Source: Butyrivibrio proteoclasticus
GTDB lineage: Bacteria > Bacillota > Clostridia > Lachnospirales > Lachnospiraceae
Reading direction: 5' to 3'
Length of the DNA stretch: 64,000 bases
Assembly (NCBI RefSeq): GCF_900115735.1
Contig: NZ_FOXO01000017.1
Location: forward strand, 1 to 64,000
The position numbers were made by a program, and so were the translations under genes. Under the pieces are notes generated by a model. That model saw only the letters and a list, made by a program, of their open reading frames with translations, was not told the origin of the DNA and did no database searches. Positions 19,679 through 28,380 of this stretch are shown piece after piece (positions within the stretch are counted from its first letter, which is position 1; the number at the start of each line of letters is the position of its first letter).

Positions 19679-19924
19679 ATGAGAAAGAAAGTAGTTGGGG
19701 CAATTCTTATTGGCATGCTTATTATGTCTGCATGCTCTTTTTCCAATTCAAAAGAAGCAGAACAGAATTCAGTAGCAGCTTCATCAGAAGAATCTTCTGA
19801 GGTATTCATTTCACCGGATCAGACTCCGGGAGATGAATTCAAAGCCCAGATGCCAGTGCATTCTGGAATATGGCAGGACTCTGATTTTGGAGGGACATAC
19901 TTAAAAGCTATTACAGAAAAATAA
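19679..19924 (+). CDS. Small lipoprotein of unknown function
   Basis: An 81-residue protein beginning MRKKVVGAILIGMLIMSAC, a signal peptide with the lipobox MSAC, then a Ser/Glu-rich segment and no recognised domain. An in-frame GTG nine bases upstream is an alternative start. It is followed after 26 bp by a membrane protein gene and may be co-transcribed with it. Confidence 0.6.
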   Translation: MRKKVVGAILIGMLIMSACSFSNSKEAEQNSVAASSEESSEVFISPDQTPGDEFKAQMPVHSGIWQDSDFGGTYLKAITEK

Positions 19925-19950
19925 TCAAAAATGTTAGCTGGAGTGAAAAA

Positions 19951-21465
19951 GTGAAGAAAAAGGGGATAATCATATTATCAGTTTTTGTGGCAATCCTAGC
20001 TGTTTTAACGATTGCTTATGTTGTACTCAAACATAATGAGACGCCAAATCGTGTTCTCTATAATGTATATTCTGACATAGCCATTTGGGGCGTTGTTATT
20101 TGGCAGATTGTTGTTATTGTTTTTGGCATTCTGCTGTGGATAAAGGTATTTAAAGACGTGCCAAGGCCTGCTTTATACATTGGAAGAGGAATGACCTTGA
20201 TCATATGTCTGTGCGCACTTATATTTCTTGCGGATAAGTGGCTGAACTTATTCCTTGATGATGGTGATTATGTAGTTATGGAAAAAGATGATTACATTCT
20301 TATAAAGCACATTGGCTATAACGATGAAGGAAGTTATTCTATCTGGTCTAAGGATGGCGTTTTTTACAGAAAGTATGGGATAAATATCGGTTATTATGAA
20401 GATTCAGTTGTAGAAGGCATTTTCTATGCTTATGTTAACGGCTTTGAAGATAATTCAGTTATTGACCTGGAAAACCTTGATAATACTGGTGTAGATATAT
20501 CAGAGGAACAGAAAAAAGAATATGAGCTTCTCAATAAGTTTATAGAGATAACAGAGGATACGTATCCTGAGAAATTTCAACGTGGGCTTTATTGGCAGGA
20601 AAAAGACTGTGCAGACAACAGTATTGGTACCACGCAGGTTCCGATAATTGATGAAAATGGCACCCAGGATATGTCATGGTTCTGCGAAAATATCTGCGAC
20701 TGGCTGAAAGAATGCCTTGAAGAAGTTCCGTACGAGGATGCACCATGGCTATATAAAGAGATATCCATTGCAATGCCATCTGTATCAGGATCATTTGATC
20801 CATCCCCTTATATAAGTGGAAAATATGACAGAGATGCTCTATATGAAGCACTTTACGATTTTGTCGATGGTAAACTGACTTCTGCTGATTATCCTGTAAA
20901 AAATCAGAGCTATGGTATGCTGGAATTTGTAGATAATGGGGGAGATGAGTACCTGCAGGGTATAGAACCGGATTGTTCTTATACAACAAAAGACGGGGTC
21001 ACTTACGGAATGCTTCCTGTAGACAGAGCTGCTGGAAGTAACTATTACTGCCTGGTAGCTTATAAGAAAGCCGGCGACAAACCATCAGAAATAAACGAGA
21101 ATCCTTTCAATGGAATGGGTGGAGATGCAAAATGGATTGAGTTTATCGATGATACCAATCTTGGCTTTGCCTGCCTTACATACAGTGGTGGAGACGAGGG
21201 TATGCTCTTTAGGACTGAAGACGGAGGTAAGTCTTTTGCCCAGGTAAACTATCCATCTGCTAAAGTAAAACTGCCTGATGGAACAATCTACAATCCGTTT
21301 GTAATCCCGGAAAAGGTTTGGGTAGAGGATGGCAATCTGTATCTGCTCGTTGGCCAGAGCCCATGGTCAGGGGACTATTACAGCGAAGAACTGGGTAAAC
21401 ACCCATCAGGATTATATGTTTCACACGATGACGGGATGAGCTTTGAATATGTTGGGGAACAGTAA
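19951..21465 (+). CDS. Membrane-anchored protein with Asp-box (BNR-like) C-terminus
   Basis: A 504-residue protein starting at GTG. Three hydrophobic helices (about 7-27, 46-67 and 75-95) precede a large ectodomain. Near the C-terminus are two Asp-box-like motifs, FRTEDGGKSF and VSHDDGMSF, typical of beta-propeller turns in sialidase-like proteins. No catalytic pattern of a sialidase is visible. The function is unknown; the surface location and propeller motifs suggest binding. Confidence 0.65.
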   Translation: MKKKGIIILSVFVAILAVLTIAYVVLKHNETPNRVLYNVYSDIAIWGVVIWQIVVIVFGILLWIKVFKDVPRPALYIGRGMTLIICLCALIFLADKWLNLFLDDGDYVVMEKDDYILIKHIGYNDEGSYSIWSKDGVFYRKYGINIGYYEDSVVEGIFYAYVNGFEDNSVIDLENLDNTGVDISEEQKKEYELLNKFIEITEDTYPEKFQRGLYWQEKDCADNSIGTTQVPIIDENGTQDMSWFCENICDWLKECLEEVPYEDAPWLYKEISIAMPSVSGSFDPSPYISGKYDRDALYEALYDFVDGKLTSADYPVKNQSYGMLEFVDNGGDEYLQGIEPDCSYTTKDGVTYGMLPVDRAAGSNYYCLVAYKKAGDKPSEINENPFNGMGGDAKWIEFIDDTNLGFACLTYSGGDEGMLFRTEDGGKSFAQVNYPSAKVKLPDGTIYNPFVIPEKVWVEDGNLYLLVGQSPWSGDYYSEELGKHPSGLYVSHDDGMSFEYVGEQ

Positions 21466-21559
21466 AAAGAAAAATTGACTTCGTCGTATTGAAAAACAAT
21501 TAGTCCAGACAGGAATGAAATTGCTAAGACGTTGATCCAAAGAGGAAAGTAGGCTGAAT

Positions 21560-21937
21560 TTGATAGCAGAAATTATTTTTTCAGATCTCTATAGGACAGT
21601 TTTGTTATGCATATTATCTGTTTGCATTTCATTCTTTGTGCGAAATGCTACTAAGAGAAAAAGGGTATTAGCATTGTTGGCATTTGAAGTTATTATGCTT
21701 ATGCCTTTCCTTTGGATATTAGTTCTAAGTATTGTTTTTACATACTATGGTGATGGCTCATGGATGTCTCTGGTTCCATGGGAATTGAAATGGATTCTAT
21801 ATTTTACAGCTATTACGGTATTACAGTTTCTTTCATATCAATTATTGTGGAAAAAAAGTAAAGCTCTTAAGGCTATGACATTGTTGATGAGCATTATTAT
21901 TGTTGTGGCTCCATTGTATATACTTGATTTTCAGTAG
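21560..21937 (+). CDS. Small membrane protein of unknown function
   Basis: 125 codons from a TTG at 21560, preceded by AGAGGAAAGTAGG. It has three to four hydrophobic segments and no recognised family. The start is uncertain. It sits 22 bp upstream of the RCC1-repeat protein and probably shares its transcript. Confidence 0.5.
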   Translation: MIAEIIFSDLYRTVLLCILSVCISFFVRNATKRKRVLALLAFEVIMLMPFLWILVLSIVFTYYGDGSWMSLVPWELKWILYFTAITVLQFLSYQLLWKKSKALKAMTLLMSIIIVVAPLYILDFQ

Positions 21938-21959
21938 CTGAGCTGGTGAAAGGTGACTT

Positions 21960-23153
21960 ATGAGTATTGAAGATAAAGATATGAGTGAAATAATTGAAAG
22001 TGATTTTGATGAGCCTGACAGGAAGAATTGGATAGCCTGGGCATTTACCATTCTGTGCATTGCTATTGGAGTGGTTGTGCTTACTAAGTTTATTCCTGCC
22101 ATTATTGCCTCAGATGATGCTGGTACCCAAGAACCCTTGGAAGATATCGTTGAGGTTCCTGTTTACTATGTAGAAAACATGGATGGACTTCATCTTAATG
22201 ATACCGATTTTGACATAGCAAACTACTATTTTAGAAATGAGTATGAGTATAATCACTATTATATTGATGATGATAATGTGCTTTGGGGTGTGGGTGATAA
22301 CAGTGACGGACAGCTTGGCAACGGGAATCGTTCATCTTATGAAAGCACGCCGCAGAAGATGGCAGAGAATGTTATTCATGTTGATGGCGCACCATTCTTT
22401 GTGATTTATCTTACTGAAAGCGGTGAATTATACGGAGTTGGAGCAAACCAAAATGGATTGATGGGACTAGAGAATCCATATGGAAGAGAATGGATTTATT
22501 ATGATGATATAGTTGCAACAACTCCTGTATGCCTGATGTCTGACGTCAAATATGCCAGAGCAAGCCAAAGCGGAATCGTTGCTCTCAAAAATGATGGTTC
22601 AGTCTGGTGGTGGGGACAAATCAGGAATACATCTGCGAAACATCCTGACGATACAATTGGGTGCAGTTACTCGGAGCCTACTAAAATGCTTGATGATGCA
22701 ATCTATGTTACCTGTGGGTCTTTTTGCATGGCTGCCATTAAAGAGGATGGTACATTGTGGACCTGGGGCAACAATACCTTTGGAAGCTGCGGATATGACA
22801 GTAAGAATCAGGATTTCATAGAAGAACCGGTAAAGGTATTGGATGATGTAAAAATGGTTTGGATGGATGAGGTCAGATTTGAAAAAGCTAAACCATATGC
22901 CGAGAGTGAAAGTGCCGAAGGAAATGATGATTACAACTATACATATGTTACCTTTGCGGAGAAAAAAGACGGCTCTTTATATGCCTGTGGCAAATATGTA
23001 GACGGTAAAGGAAGTAAGATCTGGGATTTCAAATTATACGGAGATACATTAAGAACTCCGGAAGAATATATGGATGATGGACTTCATAGGCCGGTAGAAC
23101 TCGTGTATTCCGACAGATTTCAGAGGATACAGTTTAAAGAAAAGAAGGACTGA
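21960..23153 (+). CDS. Membrane-anchored RCC1-repeat protein
   Basis: A 397-residue protein with one N-terminal membrane helix (about 22-42) followed by RCC1/BLIP-II-like repeats. The repeats are visible as LWGVGDNSDGQLGNG, LYGVGANQNGLMG, VWWWGQIRN and LWTWGNNTFGSCG, i.e. WGxGxxxxGxLG patterns about 50 residues apart. Such domains fold into a beta-propeller and usually mediate protein binding. It lies outside the membrane if the N-terminus is cytoplasmic. The partner is unknown. Confidence 0.75.
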   Translation: MSIEDKDMSEIIESDFDEPDRKNWIAWAFTILCIAIGVVVLTKFIPAIIASDDAGTQEPLEDIVEVPVYYVENMDGLHLNDTDFDIANYYFRNEYEYNHYYIDDDNVLWGVGDNSDGQLGNGNRSSYESTPQKMAENVIHVDGAPFFVIYLTESGELYGVGANQNGLMGLENPYGREWIYYDDIVATTPVCLMSDVKYARASQSGIVALKNDGSVWWWGQIRNTSAKHPDDTIGCSYSEPTKMLDDAIYVTCGSFCMAAIKEDGTLWTWGNNTFGSCGYDSKNQDFIEEPVKVLDDVKMVWMDEVRFEKAKPYAESESAEGNDDYNYTYVTFAEKKDGSLYACGKYVDGKGSKIWDFKLYGDTLRTPEEYMDDGLHRPVELVYSDRFQRIQFKEKKD

Positions 23154-23466
23154 ATATTTATTCGCTTTTTTGTGTAAATGGGCTATTTGGGGATGGCACA
23201 GAAAAAACGCATCGTCGATAATTCGAATTAAATCTGCCTTGGAAGTTTTAATATATTAATACTTATTGGCGCATGGAATTTTCAAAAAAGCTATTTTTTT
23301 TGTCAAATCTGACTATTACGTGAGCTCAAAAAAATCTGTATCATAATCGAGTAATTGAATGCCGCCCGGTGGGCAGGCTATTTATGAATACTGGGTTGTA
23401 ACCGAACACGTGTAAGTGAAGACTCGCTTACCGTGTTCTTTTTTTACGGACTTTAAGGAGGTAAAA
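23154..23466 (+). promoter_or_regulatory. Long structured leader upstream of the MATE gene
   Basis: A 313-bp gene-free region. Toward its end it contains a GC-rich hairpin GCCGCCC/GGGCAGGC (about 23360-23377), a short linker with GGGTTGTAACC, and a strong terminator that ends 21 bases before the MATE start. A terminator just ahead of a start codon, preceded by another structured segment, is the layout of a transcriptional attenuator or riboswitch. I could not match it to a known riboswitch consensus. Confidence 0.45.
23404..23445 (+). terminator. Terminator hairpin in the MATE leader
   Basis: GAACACG pairs with CGTGTTC, and inside it GTAAGTG pairs with CGCTTAC (one wobble); a run of seven T follows. 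It lies immediately before the ribosome site AAGGAGG of the transporter, so read-through must be regulated or the promoter lies very close to the gene. Confidence 0.8.
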
Positions 23467-24873
23467 ATGAATCAGAACACAAATAACTATCTAGCAGAAG
23501 AGAGGATAGGAAAGCTTCTTCTCAAGTTTTCAATTCCCTGCATTATGTCGCTGCTTGTATCGTCACTTTATAACATAGTGGACCAGATTTTCATTGGAAG
23601 AGGCGTAGGATATCTTGGAAATGGTGCAACAAATGTTGTTTTTCCAATCACAGTTATATCACTTGCGATTGCTCTGATGCTTGGGGATGGCGCTGCTGCA
23701 TATCTTAGTCTTTGTCAGGGTAAAAAAGATGTGAAGTCTGGAAATAAGAGCATGGGCAATGTTGTAATGCTTCTTGTGGCATTCGGAGTTATAATGGCAG
23801 TTCTTTTTGCTGTATTTAAGTCACAGATCCTTACAGCGTTTGGAGCTACTGAGAACAACCTTCCATATGCAAATGAGTACTTTGATTACATCATTTTGGG
23901 AATTCCTTTCTTTGTTGTCGGTAATGGCCTTAATTCCATTATCAGGGCTGATGGAAGCCCTAAATTTGCCATGATTACTACTCTTGCAGGATGTATCATC
24001 AATGTGATTCTTGACCCTGTTGCAATTTTCGCCCTTCATATGGGAATGAAGGGAGCTGCTATCGCGACTGTAGCAGGTCAGATTGTTACAGCAATCTGCG
24101 GAATTGTGTACATTCTCTTCAGGGCAAAGACCTTTAAGCTCACTTTAAAAAACATGACTCCTGATATGGTCGTAATAGGTAAGTTTGTCCCTCTTGGAAT
24201 AAGCAGTTTCTTAACACAGCTCTCTATTGTGGTAATCATGGGTGTAATGAACAATGTTCTTGTTAAATATGGAGCAATGAGTAAGTATGGCGCTGATATC
24301 CCACTTACAGTAGTAGGAATTGTTATGAAGGTATTCCAGATAGTAGTATCGATATGTATCGGAATTGCCGCAGGTTCTCAGCCTATCGTTGGCTACAACT
24401 ATGGAGCAGGAGAATACAGAAGGGTAAAAGAGCTGTTTACAACAATCATCAAAGCTGAAGCAATTGTAGGGCTGGTTTCAGTGCTTTTATTTGAGCTTTT
24501 CCCTCTTCAGATTACATCAATATTTGGAAGTGAGGACGGTCTTTATAATGAATTTGCGGTTCTTTCATTCAGGATTTTCCTTTCAATGATCATTCTGACA
24601 TGTATTCAGAAGTCTACTAGTGTTTTCCTTCAGTCTCTTGGAAAGCCAGTAATGGCTATGGGACTATCATTACTCAGGGACTTTGTATTAAGTGTTCCGC
24701 TTGCCATTTTTCTTCCTATGTTCTTTGGCGTTGAAGGAGCTCTTTTATCAGCTCCTGTAGCGGACATAGTAACTACAGTAGCTGTTGTTCTGATGTCCAT
24801 AAGTGTTGTAAAAGAGCTTGACTCCAAAATCAACAGCGATGAAGATGACGCTAAAGAAGCACAAGTGGCTTGA
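23467..24873 (+). CDS. MATE-family multidrug/metabolite efflux transporter
   Basis: A 468-residue, twelve-helix membrane protein. The N-terminus (LLLKFSIPCIMSLLVSSLYN, followed by VDQIFIGRGVG) is the typical MATE opening, and QPIVGYNYGAGEYRRVKE is the conserved motif after helix 7. The ATG at 23467 has a perfect AAGGAGG site; an upstream in-frame extension runs through the terminator hairpin and is rejected. It exports cationic compounds by Na+ or H+ antiport in characterised relatives; the substrate is unknown here. Confidence 0.92.
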   Translation: MNQNTNNYLAEERIGKLLLKFSIPCIMSLLVSSLYNIVDQIFIGRGVGYLGNGATNVVFPITVISLAIALMLGDGAAAYLSLCQGKKDVKSGNKSMGNVVMLLVAFGVIMAVLFAVFKSQILTAFGATENNLPYANEYFDYIILGIPFFVVGNGLNSIIRADGSPKFAMITTLAGCIINVILDPVAIFALHMGMKGAAIATVAGQIVTAICGIVYILFRAKTFKLTLKNMTPDMVVIGKFVPLGISSFLTQLSIVVIMGVMNNVLVKYGAMSKYGADIPLTVVGIVMKVFQIVVSICIGIAAGSQPIVGYNYGAGEYRRVKELFTTIIKAEAIVGLVSVLLFELFPLQITSIFGSEDGLYNEFAVLSFRIFLSMIILTCIQKSTSVFLQSLGKPVMAMGLSLLRDFVLSVPLAIFLPMFFGVEGALLSAPVADIVTTVAVVLMSISVVKELDSKINSDEDDAKEAQVA

Positions 24874-24900
24874 TTATGTACAACTTGAACTGGTGTAAAA

Positions 24901-25038
24901 CTGCCTATATTTATAAAAATGTGATAGAAGCAGAAAGACAGGCCTAAAAAATACTGCCACTATTAAATAAACTACAATAAAGGCAGTACAGCCTTATTAA
25001 ATCGACTGCTATTTTAACAAGTTCAAGAAAAGTGGCAG
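24901..25038. repeat. Short array of CTGCCTATAT-type inverted repeats (3 units)
   Basis: CTGCC-type motifs start at 24901, 24954 and 25006 (the third reads CTGCT), and GCAG-type partners end at 24933, 24986 and 25038. Each pair spans 33 bp and the period is 52-53 bp. It is the same family as the six-unit array at 29316-29616, on the other side of the 25.4-29.2 kb gene block. Confidence 0.7.
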
Positions 25039-25060
25039 AAGCAGAATAAAATGCAATAGT

Positions 25061-25192
25061 CAGTTCTATCGGAAGAAAACTTTACTAACATCAGAAGAGA
25101 TAAAGGAAAAACTGATAAATAAAGGTATTCCATTTGAGGAATATAAAGATGAAAGAGGAGTTTTTAATCTAGATCATAAGCGTTATACATAA
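25061..25192 (+). pseudogene. Short coding-like fragment
   Basis: 43 open codons ending in TAA, with text such as LLTSEEIKEKL and GIPFEEYKDERG that looks like real protein. There is no start codon or ribosome site, and the upstream end runs into the repeat array. Probably the tail of a lost gene; the family is not recognised. Confidence 0.3.
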
Positions 25193-25239
25193 GTGTATCA
25201 TCAAGCCATAGAGCAGTAAAAACAGTATATCGGACTTAC

Positions 25240-25318
25240 AAATCAACACTTTTTACAAAACGTGTCGGGACCTGTGCCCCTTAAATCAACACATTTTGCA
25301 AAAAGTGTTGTTCTTTTT
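25240..25318 (+). promoter_or_regulatory. Direct repeats and terminator upstream of the epimerase gene
   Basis: AAATCAACAC followed by a T-rich stretch and CAAAA occurs twice (about 25240-25260 and 25284-25302). The second copy is part of a hairpin, CAACAC/GTGTTG (25287-25310), followed by TTCTTTTT, a likely terminator. The duplication about 44 bp apart may be a binding site or relics of hairpins. Confidence 0.4.
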
Positions 25319-25399
25319 GCAGGCTCATTTTTCTATAATGACTTCAAGCTCAAAACAGAGAGCAAGAAAACAAATTGAAAATAAGAGAGGAAAAGATAA

Positions 25400-26419
25400 A
25401 TGAGCCAAACAAATAAGATGTATCTGGTAACAGGAGCAGCAGGATTTCTTGGAAGTACAGTCTGCAGAAAGCTTGTTGATAGAAACGAAAAAGTAAGGGC
25501 ATTTGTCCTTGAAGGTGATAAGTCAGCCGCATATCTTCCGGAAGAAGTAGAAATCGTATACGGAGATCTTTGTAATAAAGATGACCTGGAGAGATTCTTT
25601 GAGACGCCTGAAGATACAGAGGTGATCGTGCTCCACATAGCAAGCATCGTAACAGTTAATCCCGACTACAGCCAGAAAGTCATGGACGTAAATGTCGGCG
25701 GGACAGAAAATATCATAGAGATGTGCAAAGAGCACAATGTTTCAAAGCTCGTTTATTGCTCATCAACAGGAGCAATACCTGAGGAAGAGAAGGGAAGCAT
25801 AAGAGAATGTGAGGGTTCGATCCCGCTTGATCCTGAGAGAATCAAAGGCTGCTATTCATTGTCAAAGGCTATGGCAACAAATGTGGTGCTCAAGGCTGCA
25901 AAGGAAGGGCTTAATGCATGTGTGGTTCACCCTTCAGGAATCCTCGGACCTGAGGACTTTGCAATGGGTGAGACCACAAGGACTCTGGTTGATATCATCA
26001 ATGGTGAGATGCCCGCCGGAATTGACGGAAGCTTTAATCTGTGTGATGTAAGGGATCTGGCTGACGGACTCATTGGAGCAGCGGATAAGGGAAAAAGCGG
26101 AGAGTGCTACATCCTTGGGAATGAGCCTGTCAGCTTTAAGGATTTTACAAAGCTTGTTTCAGAGGAGAGCGGATGTAAACAGATGAAGTTTTTTTTACCT
26201 ATATCAGCAGCAAACTTCATTGCAAAGATACTTGAGAAAAAAGCCAAAAAGACAGGAGAAAAGCCGCTTATGACAACTTTCTCCGTTTATAATCTTGCAA
26301 GGAACAACCGCTTTGATTCAAGTAAAGCAAGTAAGGAACTTGGTTATACTACAAGATCATACAGAGAGACCATACGTGACGAGATCAGATGGCTCAAAGA
26401 AACAGGAAAAATAGCATAA
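25400..26419 (+). CDS. NAD(P)-dependent epimerase/dehydratase family protein (extended SDR)
   Basis: A 339-residue extended short-chain dehydrogenase. The nucleotide-binding motif VTGAAGFLGSTVCRKL opens the protein; a YSLSKAMA segment supplies the YxxxK catalytic pair at about residue 152; HPSGILGP follows, as in dihydroflavonol-4-reductase-like proteins. A GAGAGGAAAAG ribosome site precedes the ATG. First gene of a four-gene block with a small membrane protein, an acyltransferase and another SDR. The substrate is unknown. Confidence 0.85.
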   Translation: MSQTNKMYLVTGAAGFLGSTVCRKLVDRNEKVRAFVLEGDKSAAYLPEEVEIVYGDLCNKDDLERFFETPEDTEVIVLHIASIVTVNPDYSQKVMDVNVGGTENIIEMCKEHNVSKLVYCSSTGAIPEEEKGSIRECEGSIPLDPERIKGCYSLSKAMATNVVLKAAKEGLNACVVHPSGILGPEDFAMGETTRTLVDIINGEMPAGIDGSFNLCDVRDLADGLIGAADKGKSGECYILGNEPVSFKDFTKLVSEESGCKQMKFFLPISAANFIAKILEKKAKKTGEKPLMTTFSVYNLARNNRFDSSKASKELGYTTRSYRETIRDEIRWLKETGKIA

Positions 26420-26454
26420 TTATTTATAGAAAGAAAAGACAGGAGAACAATGAG

Positions 26455-26811
26455 ATGAACGATTTAGATAAGGTTTATGCAGAAAGTGTTGCAAAGGATT
26501 ACATGCCAAAGGAAACAAATAAGGTAAGGCAGCTTAAAAAGCTTGATGAAAGAGCAAAGCTTCCGGCTTTCATTTCGGCAATGACACTGGGAATCATAGG
26601 AACTCTGATTTTTGGCACAGGAATGTGCTTTGGGCTGGGCGTCTTTGGAACAGGAGTAATTTTCATGGTCATCGGGGTGCTTCTTGGAATAGTAGGTGCT
26701 GCAATCTGCATCACTAACTATCCTTTATACAAGAAGCTTCTGAAAAAGGGCAAGGAAAAATATGCCTTTGAAATTCTGGAACTTGCTAAAGAGATAACAG
26801 GAGAAGCATAA
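26455..26811 (+). CDS. Small membrane protein with two helices
   Basis: A 118-residue protein with an N-terminal charged segment of about 40 residues, two glycine-rich hydrophobic helices (about 42-65 and 69-90) and a basic, helical C-terminus. The ATG at 26455 follows AGGAGAACA; a longer frame overlapping the epimerase has no better ribosome site. Its stop overlaps the next start as TAATG, indicating translational coupling to the acyltransferase. Confidence 0.65.
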   Translation: MNDLDKVYAESVAKDYMPKETNKVRQLKKLDERAKLPAFISAMTLGIIGTLIFGTGMCFGLGVFGTGVIFMVIGVLLGIVGAAICITNYPLYKKLLKKGKEKYAFEILELAKEITGEA

Positions 26812-28346
26812 TGACGGAAAATAAGAATGTAGAAACAATACTTAAGAATGGTGACAAGGCTTTGTCTGGAATGCCTTATTTATACAGATCCAAGGGCCTT
26901 CCAAGTGAGGTTTATGATGTCAGGATGAGGGAAGACATAAATGGTGAACTTCTGAAACTGGCGATAGCAGACACTGTCATCAGATACCCTTACTTTGGCG
27001 TCAGATTCATAGAAAAAGATGGAGATTTCTATGCGGTAAGGAATGAAATGAAGCTTGAGGCACATCACAAAGATGGATTTATCCCACTGGGCGGACATAG
27101 TAACAACTATCATCTCATGGGAGTTACATATTGGGAAAAGAGCCTTAAACTCTCTTTTCATCACGGACTTACAGATGGAAGAGGTGCAAAGACATTTCTC
27201 GAGACATTGCTCAGATTCTACAGTGATTATAAAAATGCTGACATGGGTGAATATGAGCAGATAAGAGAAGAACACCACTTGCTGGCATCTGAACTATCGG
27301 TAGCCGAACTTACTGATCCGTGTGATAAGAAGTACGAGCTAAATGGAAAAAGCATGAAGATTGAAGGCCTGTCCGACAAGGGATATAAGCTTCCTGAAAC
27401 AAAGAATAAAGATGACCATAGGCGTTATGAGATCAGTTTTTCACAGAAGCAGTTTATGGATGCCTGCAAGAGCATCGGCGCATCTCCGATCACATATCTG
27501 AGCATACTGATGAGCAGAGGGATAAAAGAGATTTCTTTAGACTGTGATAAGACTATAGTAAGTAATTTCCCTATGGATGCAAGACATATATTAGGTTGTG
27601 ATGACACCTTCAAAAACTGTGTTAAGAGCATGACTCTGCCTTACGGAAGAGAAGAGGAGAACCTTTCAGACAGTGAAATAGCTGCAAAATATAAAAGGCT
27701 TCTCAATGCCCAGAAAGAGCATGATCACTGTGCAAAGGAATTTAATAATATCAATATGCTTCTGAGTGTCATAGGACATTTTCATTCATTTGCAGGAAGA
27801 CAGAAACTCCTTGGATTCATGGAAATTCTTGCGCTGGACACTTATCTTATAAGTTACATAGGTCAGTTTGATATGCCGGGTGAACTTGTGGATGAGGTAC
27901 ACCTGTATTCAAACTGTTCAAGCGGTCTTGTGCTCAATATGACATGTCAGAGTGGGAAATTTATTATTGATCTGACACAGGATTTTTCGACTGACAAATA
28001 TGTAAATGCACTTAGGAAGCAGTTTGAAAAGGCAGGAATAGATCTGGTAGTATCTGATGAGATCATATTTGAAACGCCATTTGATGAACTCTCAGAAATC
28101 ATAACATCACCGGCAGACACTGGAGAACAGGTAAGAGACTGGCTTGATAAGTTTGTTGCTGCTGCAAAGGCCTCATCGCAGGCTGCAAAGGAACGTGCAG
28201 AAGCGGCCAGAAATATGAGCCCTCAGATTACTGCGCTATATTATGATGCTGCATCAGGCACAATGAAGAGCTTTGATCCAACTAAGAATACTCAGGAAGA
28301 GATGCAGAAACTAGTGGAAAATGCCCCCTCATTGTTTATTTCGTAA
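26811..28346 (+). CDS. Condensation-type/alcohol acetyltransferase-like protein
   Basis: A 511-residue cytosolic protein with HHGLTDGRG at about residue 118. This is the HHxxxDG catalytic signature shared by NRPS condensation domains, alcohol acetyltransferases and related acyltransferases. The overall layout (N-half with this motif, C-half with SNFPMDAR) fits a stand-alone member. The C-terminus is rich in Ala/Glu. Coupled to the preceding membrane protein and followed by an SDR, it may acylate a small product made by the two reductases. The product is unknown. Confidence 0.7.
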   Translation: MTENKNVETILKNGDKALSGMPYLYRSKGLPSEVYDVRMREDINGELLKLAIADTVIRYPYFGVRFIEKDGDFYAVRNEMKLEAHHKDGFIPLGGHSNNYHLMGVTYWEKSLKLSFHHGLTDGRGAKTFLETLLRFYSDYKNADMGEYEQIREEHHLLASELSVAELTDPCDKKYELNGKSMKIEGLSDKGYKLPETKNKDDHRRYEISFSQKQFMDACKSIGASPITYLSILMSRGIKEISLDCDKTIVSNFPMDARHILGCDDTFKNCVKSMTLPYGREEENLSDSEIAAKYKRLLNAQKEHDHCAKEFNNINMLLSVIGHFHSFAGRQKLLGFMEILALDTYLISYIGQFDMPGELVDEVHLYSNCSSGLVLNMTCQSGKFIIDLTQDFSTDKYVNALRKQFEKAGIDLVVSDEIIFETPFDELSEIITSPADTGEQVRDWLDKFVAAAKASSQAAKERAEAARNMSPQITALYYDAASGTMKSFDPTKNTQEEMQKLVENAPSLFIS

Positions 28347-28380
28347 GTATTCAATAAAATAAATTCAGGAGGATATATGA

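Noticed and set aside
23416-23466. Upstream start for the MATE transporter
   Set aside because: It would translate through the terminator hairpin; the ATG at 23467 has a perfect ribosome site.
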